Source of the DNA: Vibrio rotiferianus CAIM 577 = LMG 21460
GTDB taxonomy: Bacteria; Pseudomonadota; Gammaproteobacteria; Enterobacterales; Vibrionaceae
NCBI RefSeq assembly: GCF_002741985.1
Contig: NZ_APHW01000108.1
Location: forward strand, 248,001 to 312,000
Direction: 5' to 3'
Length of the DNA: 64,000 nt
A model generated the notes under the pieces. The model ran no database searches, was not told the DNA's origin, and worked only from the letters and a program-made list of their open reading frames with translations. Shown piece by piece: positions 1-8,341 of this stretch (position 1 is the first letter of the stretch; every line of letters starts with the position of its first letter). A program made the position numbers and the translations under genes.

Positions 1-858
1 ATTTAGCATGAGGAGCGACTGACTTTAAAACCATGGCACCCGATGCATGCAAAACCCTATCTTTGTCCCCCCCCAAGAGATTAGCACTCGACCTGTGTAG
101 TTTTCTAATGTGCTATCTAAGGGTAAGTCAGGGTGTGGCTCCCCACCTTTCATCCGATGAATTTGTTCAAATATCTTTGTGTTTATATCTGCATGCTCTT
201 TGGCTTTGTTGGCCAAATGACTGACAATTGGTGACGGAACAAAGGGAGGCTCAACAAACAAAAAGCTGAAGAGCGCCAAGAACTCGTTTTCTGTACGAGC
301 GAGAACCACTGGATTTTGGCCTTGTTTTGTTGCTAAAAACATTTCACTTGCTTGTGCCCTTTCTACTCCAAAGGGGCTGATGAGCCATAAACTTTCGACG
401 CTCTCGGGGTATTGGACAGCAAAGTTTCCTGCAATATACCCACCCATAGAATTACCCGCGAGATGAAACTTTGTTAACCCTAAAGCTTCTGTTACCAGCT
501 TTAGCCTGTCTATCTGCGACTGAACATCATAGTTCAGTTCTATGTCCTTTGTGCTATTTCCGAAGCCTGGTAAGTCAATCGCGATGACATCAAAATCATC
601 AATTAAATAGCGAGCTATTCGATTCCAGTTATCTTTATCTGCGCCAAAGCCATGAAGTAAAACTAGCGGCTTTCCACTACCGCCACGAAGGTACTCAATT
701 TCTAATTCACCCACCTTTATTCTTTCCACTTCAAGGTGTGCGAGGCTTCGCTCTGCTTTAATCAAATATTGAGATATGGTCGAAGACGGAGTAATGAAAT
801 ACAAAATAACAGCGATACAAATGATCGCGAGAATAGACCTCAGTATGTTTTTTCTCAT
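1..858 (-). pseudogene. alpha/beta hydrolase, membrane-anchored, frameshifted near the 3' end and cut by the window edge
   Basis: This is an alpha/beta-hydrolase-fold protein with an N-terminal signal anchor of about 20 hydrophobic residues. It shows the oxyanion-loop motif LLHGFG, the DLPGFG strand-turn and the nucleophile elbow GNSMGG, which suggests an esterase or lipase facing the periplasm; the substrate is unknown. I chose the ATG at 858 because AAGGGA lies just upstream; a longer frame reaches 903. After VLISWG the frame enters eight G on the coding strand (67-74) and then reads a non-family tail that stops at 25. Removing two G restores WGDKDRVLHASG, the usual acid-loop region of the family, and that frame stays open to position 1. 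The gene is therefore either frameshifted or miscalled in the homopolymer, and its true 3' end lies outside the window. Confidence 0.75.
67..74 (-). repeat. eight-base G tract inside the hydrolase gene
   Basis: A homopolymer of eight C on the plus strand sits exactly where the hydrolase frame breaks. Six G would give the family-like C-terminus; nine G would give it with one extra glycine. Confidence 0.85.
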
Positions 859-1041
859 GTAATAGTCCCTTTTACATGTTCTATAACGACACTCCTGTCG
901 CATAACGCCTACTTAAGGCGTAAACCTCATGTACACCGTTGTGTTTTAACTCTAATATATTGATCAGAATAATAAAATAAACTTGTTGCAAAGTTGTAAA
1001 GTTAGAGCACTAAAAATCTGAGGCAAGCTCTTTGGCGCAGC

Positions 1042-1437
1042 TTATTTCGATGTTTTGCTTTGAGAATAAAATACCCACGCGAAGAACAGCATGAATACGA
1101 AGTCATTCAATCCATAGATGCTGTAAAAGATGCCCGCAAATAAGTCTTTGTCATACACGGCACCAAGGCTGTTATCTTTGAACCAAAACAACCAAGCCAA
1201 TACATAAACGAATTTCTCGATAGCGAACGCACCTGCTAACCACTTGATGCCGGATGTAATCGCAGCAGCCCCAAGATAAGCCAAGCCCCATATGACGATC
1301 ATCAGCAAACCAAAATTGGACATCACGACAGGGTCAAACTCGTTGATCACGGAGTTTGTGAAAAGTCGCGAGAATACCAATACGCCACCGATATTCATCA
1401 TGGCAGCTGCAATAAAACCTAACTTAATCATTTTCAT
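1042..1437 (-). CDS. small four-helix inner-membrane protein of unknown function
   Basis: The product has 131 residues and about four hydrophobic segments (roughly residues 5-25, 40-62, 65-85 and 100-122), so it is very likely an integral inner-membrane protein. I do not recognise a family. AGGT stands a few bases before the ATG at 1437. It is transcribed alone on the minus strand, about 180 bases from the hydrolase gene. No catalytic motif or charged membrane residue pattern points to a function. Confidence 0.7.
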   Translation of the reverse strand: MKMIKLGFIAAAMMNIGGVLVFSRLFTNSVINEFDPVVMSNFGLLMIVIWGLAYLGAAAITSGIKWLAGAFAIEKFVYVLAWLFWFKDNSLGAVYDKDLFAGIFYSIYGLNDFVFMLFFAWVFYSQSKTSK

Positions 1438-1772
1438 ACTTTACCTATCTTTCAAGCCGCATCGATTAGCGACTAAAACCAACTTTAAAGCAAACTGCCT
1501 ACCCAAAATACTCATCGCTTCGTTCTTCGAGCCATAAGTTCCGATTTTTTTTGAACTTGAAGAACTGAGCGATCCGATAACAGCCACTCCATCGGACTTT
1601 CAAGCTCGAACATAGCTTTAACGTAGCTGATGCTTGTTAATACGGGTATATTTACACAGAAATGGTAGTGTTTAGGTAACACTCTAATTCTTTCAGTGAT
1701 TGCAGTATAATCTCTCATCCAATATTTTGAGTATAAGTTTGTTCCCCTTTAGTACCACCACTGAGGCATGTC
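1438..1772. other. 335-base gap with no convincing gene
   Basis: The stretch holds one weak minus-strand frame of 68 codons (1512-1718, starting MRDYTAITER) with no good ribosome binding site and no family I know. It could be a gene remnant. The end nearest 1773 carries the ribosome binding site of the next gene (GAGG at 1763-1766). Confidence 0.4.
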
Positions 1773-2567
1773 TTGCAGTTAACCAGTTTTAAATACAAAA
1801 CGCGTAAAGGCCCTGATTATCGTCATGGCGACCAAGTGTCGTTCATCGATATCAAAGAGACGTTTGGCATCGGTGGTATTCGTATTGGTAAGTGGGTGAA
1901 CACTGAAGAAAAGGATCTTGCTGCGAATTTAATATTCGATTCTTTGGCAGACTTGGCCTACATATTGGCCTTACCGCCTTCAGCAATTGGGCTAAGAGGT
2001 AACTTGAACCTTGCTTTTGGCACCGGAGGACGAAAAGGCGTTCAAGCGCACTATGCTCCAAATCAGCGCGAGTTAGCATTAGCCAAAAATGCAGGAGCCG
2101 GTGCACTTGCTCATGAGTTTTGGCACGCGTTCGATCACTATATAGCCGAAAAGGCCTTTGATATTGGTGACCGTTCTGGCCCTCAACATAAAACGATTTT
2201 TGCCAGTGATTGCTGGCTACGTAACGCTAACCACTTCCCTCACCTATTAAACGAGCGCTTGCTTAAGATTTTCGATGCGACTTTGCTCAGTGCGGATGGT
2301 CAAGATAAGCACGACTACGTGACTCGAAGTGTCAAAGCGGATAAGGCAATGGGTTCAAGTTATTTTTCTCAACCAACAGAGATGATGGCAAGAGCCTTTG
2401 AAGCCGTTGTAGAGTCATGCTCTGGCATAGAAAACGCTTATCTAGTGTCTGGTACTGCCAAGGCTGACACCATCACCCTCTACCCAGATATTGCGCATCG
2501 CCACGTTATCCATGATGCACTACAAGCTTATTTCCGACCACTTGGTGAAGCACTAAGTCGCCAATAA
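1773..2567 (+). CDS. CLCA_X-type putative zincin metallopeptidase
   Basis: The 264-residue protein contains HEFWHAFDHY around residues 114-123, which fits the HExxH zinc-binding motif of zincins. It matches the small bacterial proteins usually named CLCA_X family; their substrate is not known. There is no signal peptide, so it probably acts in the cytoplasm. The start appears to be TTG at 1773, six bases after GAGG; the ATG at 1768 is in another frame and no in-frame ATG fits the N-terminus. A third zinc ligand could come from one of the later Glu or His residues, for example in QPTEMMARAFE, but I cannot assign it. Confidence 0.75.
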   Translation: MQLTSFKYKTRKGPDYRHGDQVSFIDIKETFGIGGIRIGKWVNTEEKDLAANLIFDSLADLAYILALPPSAIGLRGNLNLAFGTGGRKGVQAHYAPNQRELALAKNAGAGALAHEFWHAFDHYIAEKAFDIGDRSGPQHKTIFASDCWLRNANHFPHLLNERLLKIFDATLLSADGQDKHDYVTRSVKADKAMGSSYFSQPTEMMARAFEAVVESCSGIENAYLVSGTAKADTITLYPDIAHRHVIHDALQAYFRPLGEALSRQ

Positions 2568-2678
2568 GCGAATAGCGACTATTCATCATTATCGGATACC
2601 GTTTAAGCACAAACCTTTCCTATTAATCACAAAAAGGTTTATACATAACATTATGTTATTCAAAGTGCTGAATGTTTC

Positions 2679-4013
2679 ATGACGTCAAAAGAAATACTAA
2701 AAATCCGCAATGTCCGCTGCTTCCTTATGTTCCGAAGCAGCTATTTCGCGCGCTTCTATTACCCTGTATTCACCCTGCTCTATCTGGATTACGGGTTGAC
2801 TCTGTCTCAGTTCGCCATGCTCAATGTTGTTTGGGCTGCCACGATTGTATTAGCCGAAGTACCATCAGGTGCATTTGCCGATACGCTCGGTCGGAAACGG
2901 CTAGTGGTGTTGTCATCGCTGGTCATGTTCATCGAAATCGCAATGATCGCCTTTGTCCCGACAGGGAATCCCACTTTTGTTTTCGTTGTATTTTTGATTA
3001 ACCGAGTATTGAGTGGCTTAGCGATGGCGCTAGCAAGTGGCGCGGACGAAGCACTGGCTTACGATACATTGAAGGAACAAGGCAAAGAAGAGCTTTGGCC
3101 AAGAGTATTGCAAATTCAACTTCGTCTTTCTTCAAGCGTTGGAATTGTTGTCACTCTGGTGGGTGCGGCTATGTACGACGTAAACTTTATGGCTAGCGTT
3201 TATCACTTCCTTGGGCTGGCAGAGCCTGAGAGCACGCAAGACATTATGAGAATCCCCGTGTATGCCACCCTGTTTGTTGCAATGATTGCGATCTACGCGG
3301 CGCTGGGTATGAGAGAAGCCAAAAAAGTCATGCCAAGCAGTGAAAGTAAGTTGGCCTCTACCATGGCAAGTATGAAGCTGACACTCGACACGGCGAAATG
3401 GGTCTTGTCTACGCCTTACGTATTGTTCATTCTGCTCTACTACAGTTTGTTCGAACATACATCGCGTATGTTTTTAACCATGAACAGTCAGTACTATCGT
3501 GCGATTGATATTCCGATTATTTACTTTGGTTTTATTGGCGCAGGCATCAGTGTATTGCAGATTCTATTGGCCAGCCAGAGTCGTCGCTTAGCAGAAAGCA
3601 TGGAGCCGATAACATTCATTGCGATAATGGGCCTTGCTAGTATGGCAACGTATTATTGGATTAGTCTTGGATGGTCCATTTATGGTGTCATTCCGGCATT
3701 GATTCTTATCTTCATCATTATGACGATGAACATTTTCATTAGTTACCATCTCAACAAGAAAACGGAATCTCACAACCGAGCGACGGTGCTGAGCTTTAAA
3801 GGTTTGATGTTTAACCTAGGCTACGGCTCAATTGGTATTCTCTATGCGTATTACTACAAGTTGATCTCGCAAAACTATACGCAAGAACAGATTGCACAAC
3901 ACGTAGACTTCATCGCTTCGCTTTCTTCGTTTTTCTATTACTTCACGTTCTTGTTTTTTATCATCAGCGTGTTTTTCTACTTCAAAGACAAGAAGCAATC
4001 GATTTTCAGATGA
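2679..4013 (+). CDS. MFS transporter
   Basis: A 444-residue carrier with about 12 hydrophobic segments. The loop after the second helix reads FADTLGRKR, the conserved major-facilitator motif A (GxLaDrxGRkr). The length and layout match bacterial drug or metabolite exporters, but the substrate cannot be read from the sequence. The start at 2679 gives the canonical first helix; the ribosome binding site is weak. It is convergent with the P-loop kinase gene, with short inverted arms (GACCTCAC and GTGAGGTC) between them that may end both transcripts. Confidence 0.85.
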   Translation: MTSKEILKIRNVRCFLMFRSSYFARFYYPVFTLLYLDYGLTLSQFAMLNVVWAATIVLAEVPSGAFADTLGRKRLVVLSSLVMFIEIAMIAFVPTGNPTFVFVVFLINRVLSGLAMALASGADEALAYDTLKEQGKEELWPRVLQIQLRLSSSVGIVVTLVGAAMYDVNFMASVYHFLGLAEPESTQDIMRIPVYATLFVAMIAIYAALGMREAKKVMPSSESKLASTMASMKLTLDTAKWVLSTPYVLFILLYYSLFEHTSRMFLTMNSQYYRAIDIPIIYFGFIGAGISVLQILLASQSRRLAESMEPITFIAIMGLASMATYYWISLGWSIYGVIPALILIFIIMTMNIFISYHLNKKTESHNRATVLSFKGLMFNLGYGSIGILYAYYYKLISQNYTQEQIAQHVDFIASLSSFFYYFTFLFFIISVFFYFKDKKQSIFR

Positions 4014-4074
4014 TCAGACCTGACCTCACTCTCAGTTCGAAAAGGAAGCTATTACCACTGGTGAGGTCCAATTA

Positions 4075-4581
4075 TCATATTCCCAACTTATTTACTAATT
4101 CTGAAAAAGACGTTTCAATCTGTTGACCAGATGTATCGATGCGAATCACGTTACCTTTCCATGCTTCATAGTGGCGATTTCTTACCTGATTCCAATCCGG
4201 CAGCCTTAAATTAGCCACTTCCGAGGGTCGGGTATTGACCCTATATTCATGCTCATCACTATCTGAGCAACACACTTCAATGTTCACAAATCTTGCATCA
4301 ACGCTCTCAGCTACTTGCTGCCACTCCTGGCGAGTTAACTCAATCGGATTACAGGAGTCCGCTATACAGCTAACGCCAAGCTCTAGATTGTCGCGAATGA
4401 CTCGGTAACTTAATCGGTAGCCTTCACCTTCAACTTTAACGTTGCACAGATCCCTTAGTCCTTGCTCTACAGTATCAACACGTAGGTACATAGCTCCAAT
4501 TTTGCGTGCTAGTAGCTTGGCGAGAGTGGACTTCCCTGAAGCTGGCAGACCGGAAAAAATATACAACACAGGAATATTCAA
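4075..4581 (-). CDS. P-loop kinase-like ATPase
   Basis: The 168-residue protein begins with a hydrophobic strand and a perfect Walker A motif, GLPASGKST (residues 11-19). Size and fold match the AAA/zeta-toxin/adenylylsulfate-kinase-like group of small nucleotide-dependent kinases. VDTVE near residue 37 probably opens the substrate lid. The start codon is TTG at 4581 with AAGGA ten bases upstream and an in-frame TAG further up. The natural phosphate acceptor is unknown; some relatives modify small metabolites or antibiotics. Confidence 0.8.
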   Translation of the reverse strand: MNIPVLYIFSGLPASGKSTLAKLLARKIGAMYLRVDTVEQGLRDLCNVKVEGEGYRLSYRVIRDNLELGVSCIADSCNPIELTRQEWQQVAESVDARFVNIEVCCSDSDEHEYRVNTRPSEVANLRLPDWNQVRNRHYEAWKGNVIRIDTSGQQIETSFSELVNKLGI

Positions 4582-4705
4582 TTGATTTCTATCCTTCTGG
4601 TATAACTACTTGTTGAACTTCATCAACACCTTAAACAAAATGCACAATAGAAACGGTGCTCATTAGCCATTATTTTTTGAAGAGCTTACTTTGATATCAC
4701 TATTT

Positions 4706-5176
4706 CTACACTAACGATTTTTGACCGAGTTGGATCTTTGGCTCTATCCCCGCCTTACTGTATAAGCTCAGCGCAGATTCATTAAACGAGTACACTTCTA
4801 ACCACAGTTCTTCACTACCTTGTGCAATCGCACGGCGCTCAAACTCTTCAATTAACTTCAACCCAACGCCTTGTCCTCTTGAGCCAGAATCAACAACAAT
4901 CTGCTCGATGCTCGCTATTTTCCGTTGCTTCAGCGTCCATGACTTCCTTTCCCACAACTCCCCATATACAAAACCAACCAGTCGCCCTTCATTTTCAGCA
5001 GCTAGGCATATCGTACGATCGCTCTTGATGACTTTGTGCAAATCAATTTTTAACTCAATCTCTTCTGGAGCTAAAAAATCATTTGGGAGGTTTTCTTGGT
5101 GATATGAATTAAGCTGAAACTGTAATCGCTTTACGGCGTCTATATCTGCGATACAAACTTGTCGAATAGTTTACAT
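4706..5176 (-). pseudogene. GNAT acetyltransferase with a stop at codon 2
   Basis: The frame codes a complete GNAT-type N-acetyltransferase of about 156 residues, with the acetyl-CoA loop SRGQGVGLKLI and the usual C-terminal NESALSLYSKAG segment. The natural ATG (5176-5174) follows a good ribosome binding site (AAAAGGAAT), but the next codon is TAA. The open frame then continues TIRQVCIADIDAVKRL, a normal GNAT first strand and helix. The next in-frame ATG, at 5041, would remove the first 45 residues and most of the fold's N-terminal half. Either one base is wrong or mutated in codon 2, or a non-standard start such as ATT at codon 4 is used. Confidence 0.75.
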
Positions 5177-5359
5177 AGGTAATTCCTTTTATTCTCTGGG
5201 AAGTTAAGAGGCTGGTGTTCTATCCCATAAACACGGCCAATCCATTAACTAGACTACCGTCTACTCCTCTTCTTCCGGTCAGATAAGACTATCATCGCCA
5301 ATAAACTGCACACAAACGTTCCTCACGAACGAAATAGTCGCTGACTGGCTATGAGTCTA

Positions 5360-5734
5360 TTACTGATCTAATCGCCAAGGTGGGCTCTTTCGGTTTTCGC
5401 CCGCCCAATATAATTTAATTTCATTGCCTGAGGGATCGTTAAGCATGGCTTCTCTCCAAAGGTAATCTTTATCGGTAGGATCTTGCACAAACTCGATGCC
5501 TTTCTTTTTTAAACTTGCGACTAACGCATCAAGCTCTTCGTGTTCAAAATAGATGACGCTGTTGTTTTTGGATTCTGGAGCACCGAGATACAGTGAAAAA
5601 GTGGCGTCTCCTTCAAGGCACTCAAAGCGCGCATAATTCTCTGTTTCAACGATCAAATTGAACCCAAGTTTTTGATAAAACTCGATTGATAGCTTGATGT
5701 CTTTAACGGTTAACAACACTTGATTTAGATTCAT
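5360..5734 (-). CDS. VOC family protein (glyoxalase/bleomycin-resistance fold)
   Basis: A 124-residue single-domain vicinal-oxygen-chelate protein. It has the paired beta-alpha-beta-beta-beta layout: LTVKDIKLSIEFYQKLGF at the first half and LNDPSGNEIKLYW at the second, where the Glu is the usual metal ligand. I chose the ATG at 5734 because AAGGAT precedes it; an 18-residue upstream extension looks unrelated. Relatives act as lyases, dioxygenases or drug-binding proteins; the exact reaction is not visible. Confidence 0.8.
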   Translation of the reverse strand: MNLNQVLLTVKDIKLSIEFYQKLGFNLIVETENYARFECLEGDATFSLYLGAPESKNNSVIYFEHEELDALVASLKKKGIEFVQDPTDKDYLWREAMLNDPSGNEIKLYWAGENRKSPPWRLDQ

Positions 5735-5887
5735 AGAAATATCCTTTTCCGAATAGTTGCTTAACAATTTTTGGTTTTGACTGTTCAAGGCTGCGAGAAT
5801 AAGACCTCAAGCTAACTTAAGGTCAAGAAGTGATTTCAAGCATTGATAAAGGTTTATGATGAGTATGAAGTTAAAATCAAAGAGCGT

Positions 5888-6217
5888 TTAGATCATGCTT
5901 CCACTCGGGCAACCTTGTGACAAAACACTGCCGTAGCTCGTCGTCGGGGTAAATAACATGACTAAATCAGCAGGTAGGAATACAACATCAGTAACCAAAG
6001 ACAATGGCATATCCACAAATGAAATAGGATATAAAGCGTAAGACACCGCTGAACCATCCAAGAAGCATGGTTGGCGAGCAACGGACAGTGCTGTACCGGA
6101 AAATGGTTTACCGTAACCTCCTCTGGCATGTGCATCCATAGATGAACATCCTACTGTCAAAGAGGCCAATGCGATCACGACAAGCACTTGAAGTTTTTTA
6201 AGAAGATCGTTTTTCAT
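5888..6217 (-). CDS. YceK/YidQ family lipoprotein
   Basis: A 109-residue protein with a signal peptide ending in the lipobox LTVGC (Cys24), so it should be lipidated at the cell envelope. The body contains RGGYGKPFSGT and the PISFVDMPLSLVTDVVFLPAD segment typical of the YceK/YidQ (DUF1375) lipoproteins. Their role is unknown. It is a single gene on the minus strand with a long AT-rich upstream region. Confidence 0.8.
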   Translation of the reverse strand: MKNDLLKKLQVLVVIALASLTVGCSSMDAHARGGYGKPFSGTALSVARQPCFLDGSAVSYALYPISFVDMPLSLVTDVVFLPADLVMLFTPTTSYGSVLSQGCPSGSMI

Positions 6218-6406
6218 ATCTGATAGGTTCCAACTGATTGTTATTGATGTAAATTATTATTCGACAACAGTAATCCTATCTGCATTTATAAAAAACCTAC
6301 CTAACTAATTTGATTGGGAATAAATCAATTTTCGTGACAAATGTATCGCTTCTAACTTAGGTAAATATCAACTTATAAACGTTCAGTTCCTTCGACCCAT
6401 CGCACA

Positions 6407-6430
6407 AAGGCGAACCAATTGGTTCGCCTT
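6407..6430. terminator. perfect 24-base palindrome downstream of the YHS gene
   Basis: Two arms AAGGCGAACCAA and TTGGTTCGCCTT meet with no loop, 30-50 bases after the YHS gene stop. It can form a strong hairpin on either strand, but the following T run is poor, so a rho-independent terminator is likely rather than certain. Confidence 0.6.
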
Positions 6431-6458
6431 GAGTACATGAAGAAGAGTAAAAACGACG

Positions 6459-6938
6459 TCAGTTACAGCTTATCTGCATCGACAACTTTGATCGTTGTCC
6501 AGTTGTTGTTGGCGTCTTGAATAAAGCCTGCGTATCTTCTAGCCAGCGCTTCTGTACCGATTTATCCAAGTTTAAGTATAGTTTGCCACCTTCTATCTTC
6601 CATGCCTCTGGATCGGTTTCAAACTTCTTCCCCATTGCAACGCCAAATGCACAGTAACCACCATATTGCGGTGCATAGGCTTGTGGGTCTGATTTAAACT
6701 GTTCACGGTTTGCAGCGTTGGCAAAGTGATAGATTGCGTTGTTATACGTGGCTGAATACTCAGCTTTACCTTTCACTGCGCCATTATCTGTAAAGTACGC
6801 AACTGGGTCATATCCCTTGATTGCAAGATCATTAGCATCAACGCTCATGCCCACATCTGCGGCCATCAGTGAAAAACTGCTTCCGATTAAAGCGGCCATT
6901 AAAGAGAGTTTTCGACCCGTTGATTTAATGCGTGACAT
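6459..6938 (-). CDS. secreted YHS domain protein with a frameshifted C-terminus
   Basis: The precursor has a signal peptide (cleavage near SLMAA) followed by a YHS domain: IKGYDPVAYF near residue 40 and the metal-site-like CAFGVAMGKKF. YHS proteins bind metals and occur near copper or redox enzymes. AAGGAG precedes the ATG at 6938. After RWLEDT the frame reads an unusual tail (QALFKTPTTT) and stops at 6459. Inserting one base near 6530 gives PGFIQDANNNWTTIKVVDA, a typical family end stopping at 6463. A one-base deletion (or miscall) has therefore replaced about the last 22 residues; the YHS core itself is intact. The gene is divergent from the AraC regulator. Confidence 0.8.
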   Translation of the reverse strand: MSRIKSTGRKLSLMAALIGSSFSLMAADVGMSVDANDLAIKGYDPVAYFTDNGAVKGKAEYSATYNNAIYHFANAANREQFKSDPQAYAPQYGGYCAFGVAMGKKFETDPEAWKIEGGKLYLNLDKSVQKRWLEDTQALFKTPTTTGQRSKLSMQISCN

Positions 6939-7047
6939 AGTAAGCTCCTTTCTATGTTTGTTTACCTTGTGTGAATAAGTTAGCTAACTAATCCGGTCTA
7001 TAGAGGGACTAAAGGCCAAAAAAGTACGCAAATCGTTCGGAGCCAAA

Positions 7048-7869
7048 ATGGACTTGTTATCACAGTTGATGGAGCACTTCTCAATACGTACAGGCGTGTT
7101 CTATTCTGGGCATTTATGCGGTGTCTCGTCATTCAAACCGGAACAACAGAACCGAGGTCATCTACATGTATTAAACGCTGGAGAGTTAACCCTAACGTGT
7201 GCAGGAGAACATGCAAAGCGACTTACACAACCTTGCGTTGTTTATTTGCCAAATACTACTCCTCACAGGATAGAAGGTACGGAAGAAACCGAGTTAGTTT
7301 GTGCCAATGTGGATTATATAGGTAGCCAGATAAACCCATTGTTATCCGCTTTGCCGGACGCGATAGTAATACCTTTCCATGCAGCTCCTAATCTAACACC
7401 AGTATTAGAGATGCTATCTCGAGAAGCGAGTGAAAGCTCAGTTGGTCAAGAATATTTACTGGACAAATTGAGCGATGCCTTAATGGCGTTAATCTTTCGC
7501 TATTTGATTGAGGAGCATCAAATAGAGCACGGGCTATTTGCGGCTCTTGCCCATCCACGACTTGCAGCTGTAATGACTATCATTCATCAGCTACCTGTCC
7601 GCCATTTGAGTCTAAGCGAGATGGCGTCTAACGCGGCAATGTCGCGCACACAGTTTATTGAGACCTTTAAACAAGTGGTTGGGGAGACGCCTGGAGATTA
7701 CGTTCAAAAATGGCGCATATCTGTAGCTCAGTCTTTGCTTCTGCAAAATAAGCCACTCAACTGGGTTTCCGATGAAGTCGGTTACAGCAGCTATTCTGGC
7801 TTCTCCCGCGCTTTTCAAAGTGTCTCGGGAATGTCACCTCGCAAGTGGCTGCAAAGCCAAAAGCCATAA
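7048..7869 (+). CDS. AraC family transcriptional regulator with cupin sensor
   Basis: A 273-residue regulator. Residues 1-150 form a cupin-like sensing domain (HVLNAGELTL and the TTPHRIEG turn), and residues 170-270 form the two helix-turn-helix units of AraC proteins (LSLSEMASNAAMSRTQF and WVSDEVGYSSYSGFSRAF). CGGAG stands before the ATG. It is divergently placed from the YHS gene 109 bases away, which is a plausible target. The inducer cannot be inferred. Confidence 0.85.
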   Translation: MDLLSQLMEHFSIRTGVFYSGHLCGVSSFKPEQQNRGHLHVLNAGELTLTCAGEHAKRLTQPCVVYLPNTTPHRIEGTEETELVCANVDYIGSQINPLLSALPDAIVIPFHAAPNLTPVLEMLSREASESSVGQEYLLDKLSDALMALIFRYLIEEHQIEHGLFAALAHPRLAAVMTIIHQLPVRHLSLSEMASNAAMSRTQFIETFKQVVGETPGDYVQKWRISVAQSLLLQNKPLNWVSDEVGYSSYSGFSRAFQSVSGMSPRKWLQSQKP

Positions 7870-7873
7870 CCGT

Positions 7874-8224
7874 TTAAAGAAGGTTTATTCCAAACTGTTT
7901 AGCGACCATGTTAGTAATCGCAAAACAAACCACGGATACGACACAGCTAATAAGCAAGGTGCTCCAAAATGAGTACTTACTGAGTAGGTAAGGGAAAAGC
8001 AGGAACATTGGCAAAGTTGGTACAACAAACCAAAAGGTATAGAACGCGTGGTTGGACAGTTTCTCTGTCCCCTGGCCTTCAATATACATCCATACCAGAG
8101 CCAAAATAGTCACCGTTGGTAAGGCAGCAACCAAAGCACCTAACCTATCACTACGTTTTGCTACTTCAGAAATCAGAACCACAATAGCGGCAGTGGTTAG
8201 GTACTTTGTTACAATCCATAGCAT
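7874..8224 (-). CDS. DUF3147 family membrane protein
   Basis: A 116-residue protein with four hydrophobic segments and the conserved KRSDRLGALVAALPTVTIL stretch between the first two, which I recognise as the DUF3147 family of unknown function. The ATG at 8224 is preceded at seven bases by AAGGAG; a GTG one codon upstream is less well spaced. It is convergent with the AraC gene, with only a few bases between the stop codons. Confidence 0.75.
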   Translation of the reverse strand: MLWIVTKYLTTAAIVVLISEVAKRSDRLGALVAALPTVTILALVWMYIEGQGTEKLSNHAFYTFWFVVPTLPMFLLFPYLLSKYSFWSTLLISCVVSVVCFAITNMVAKQFGINLL

Positions 8225-8341
8225 CACCTTGCTCCTTCAATCCGCTATAGTTTCTCACCTCGATTTAAACCTAAATGGTTCTATTTTTACAAGGTTGTAA
8301 CTTAATATCTGTGAGAGTTGTTTCGCTGCATGGATTCAGAC

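Noticed and set aside
1512-1718. 68-codon minus-strand frame MRDYTAITER
   Set aside because: It has no good ribosome binding site and no family that I know; it was kept only as a note in the gap description.
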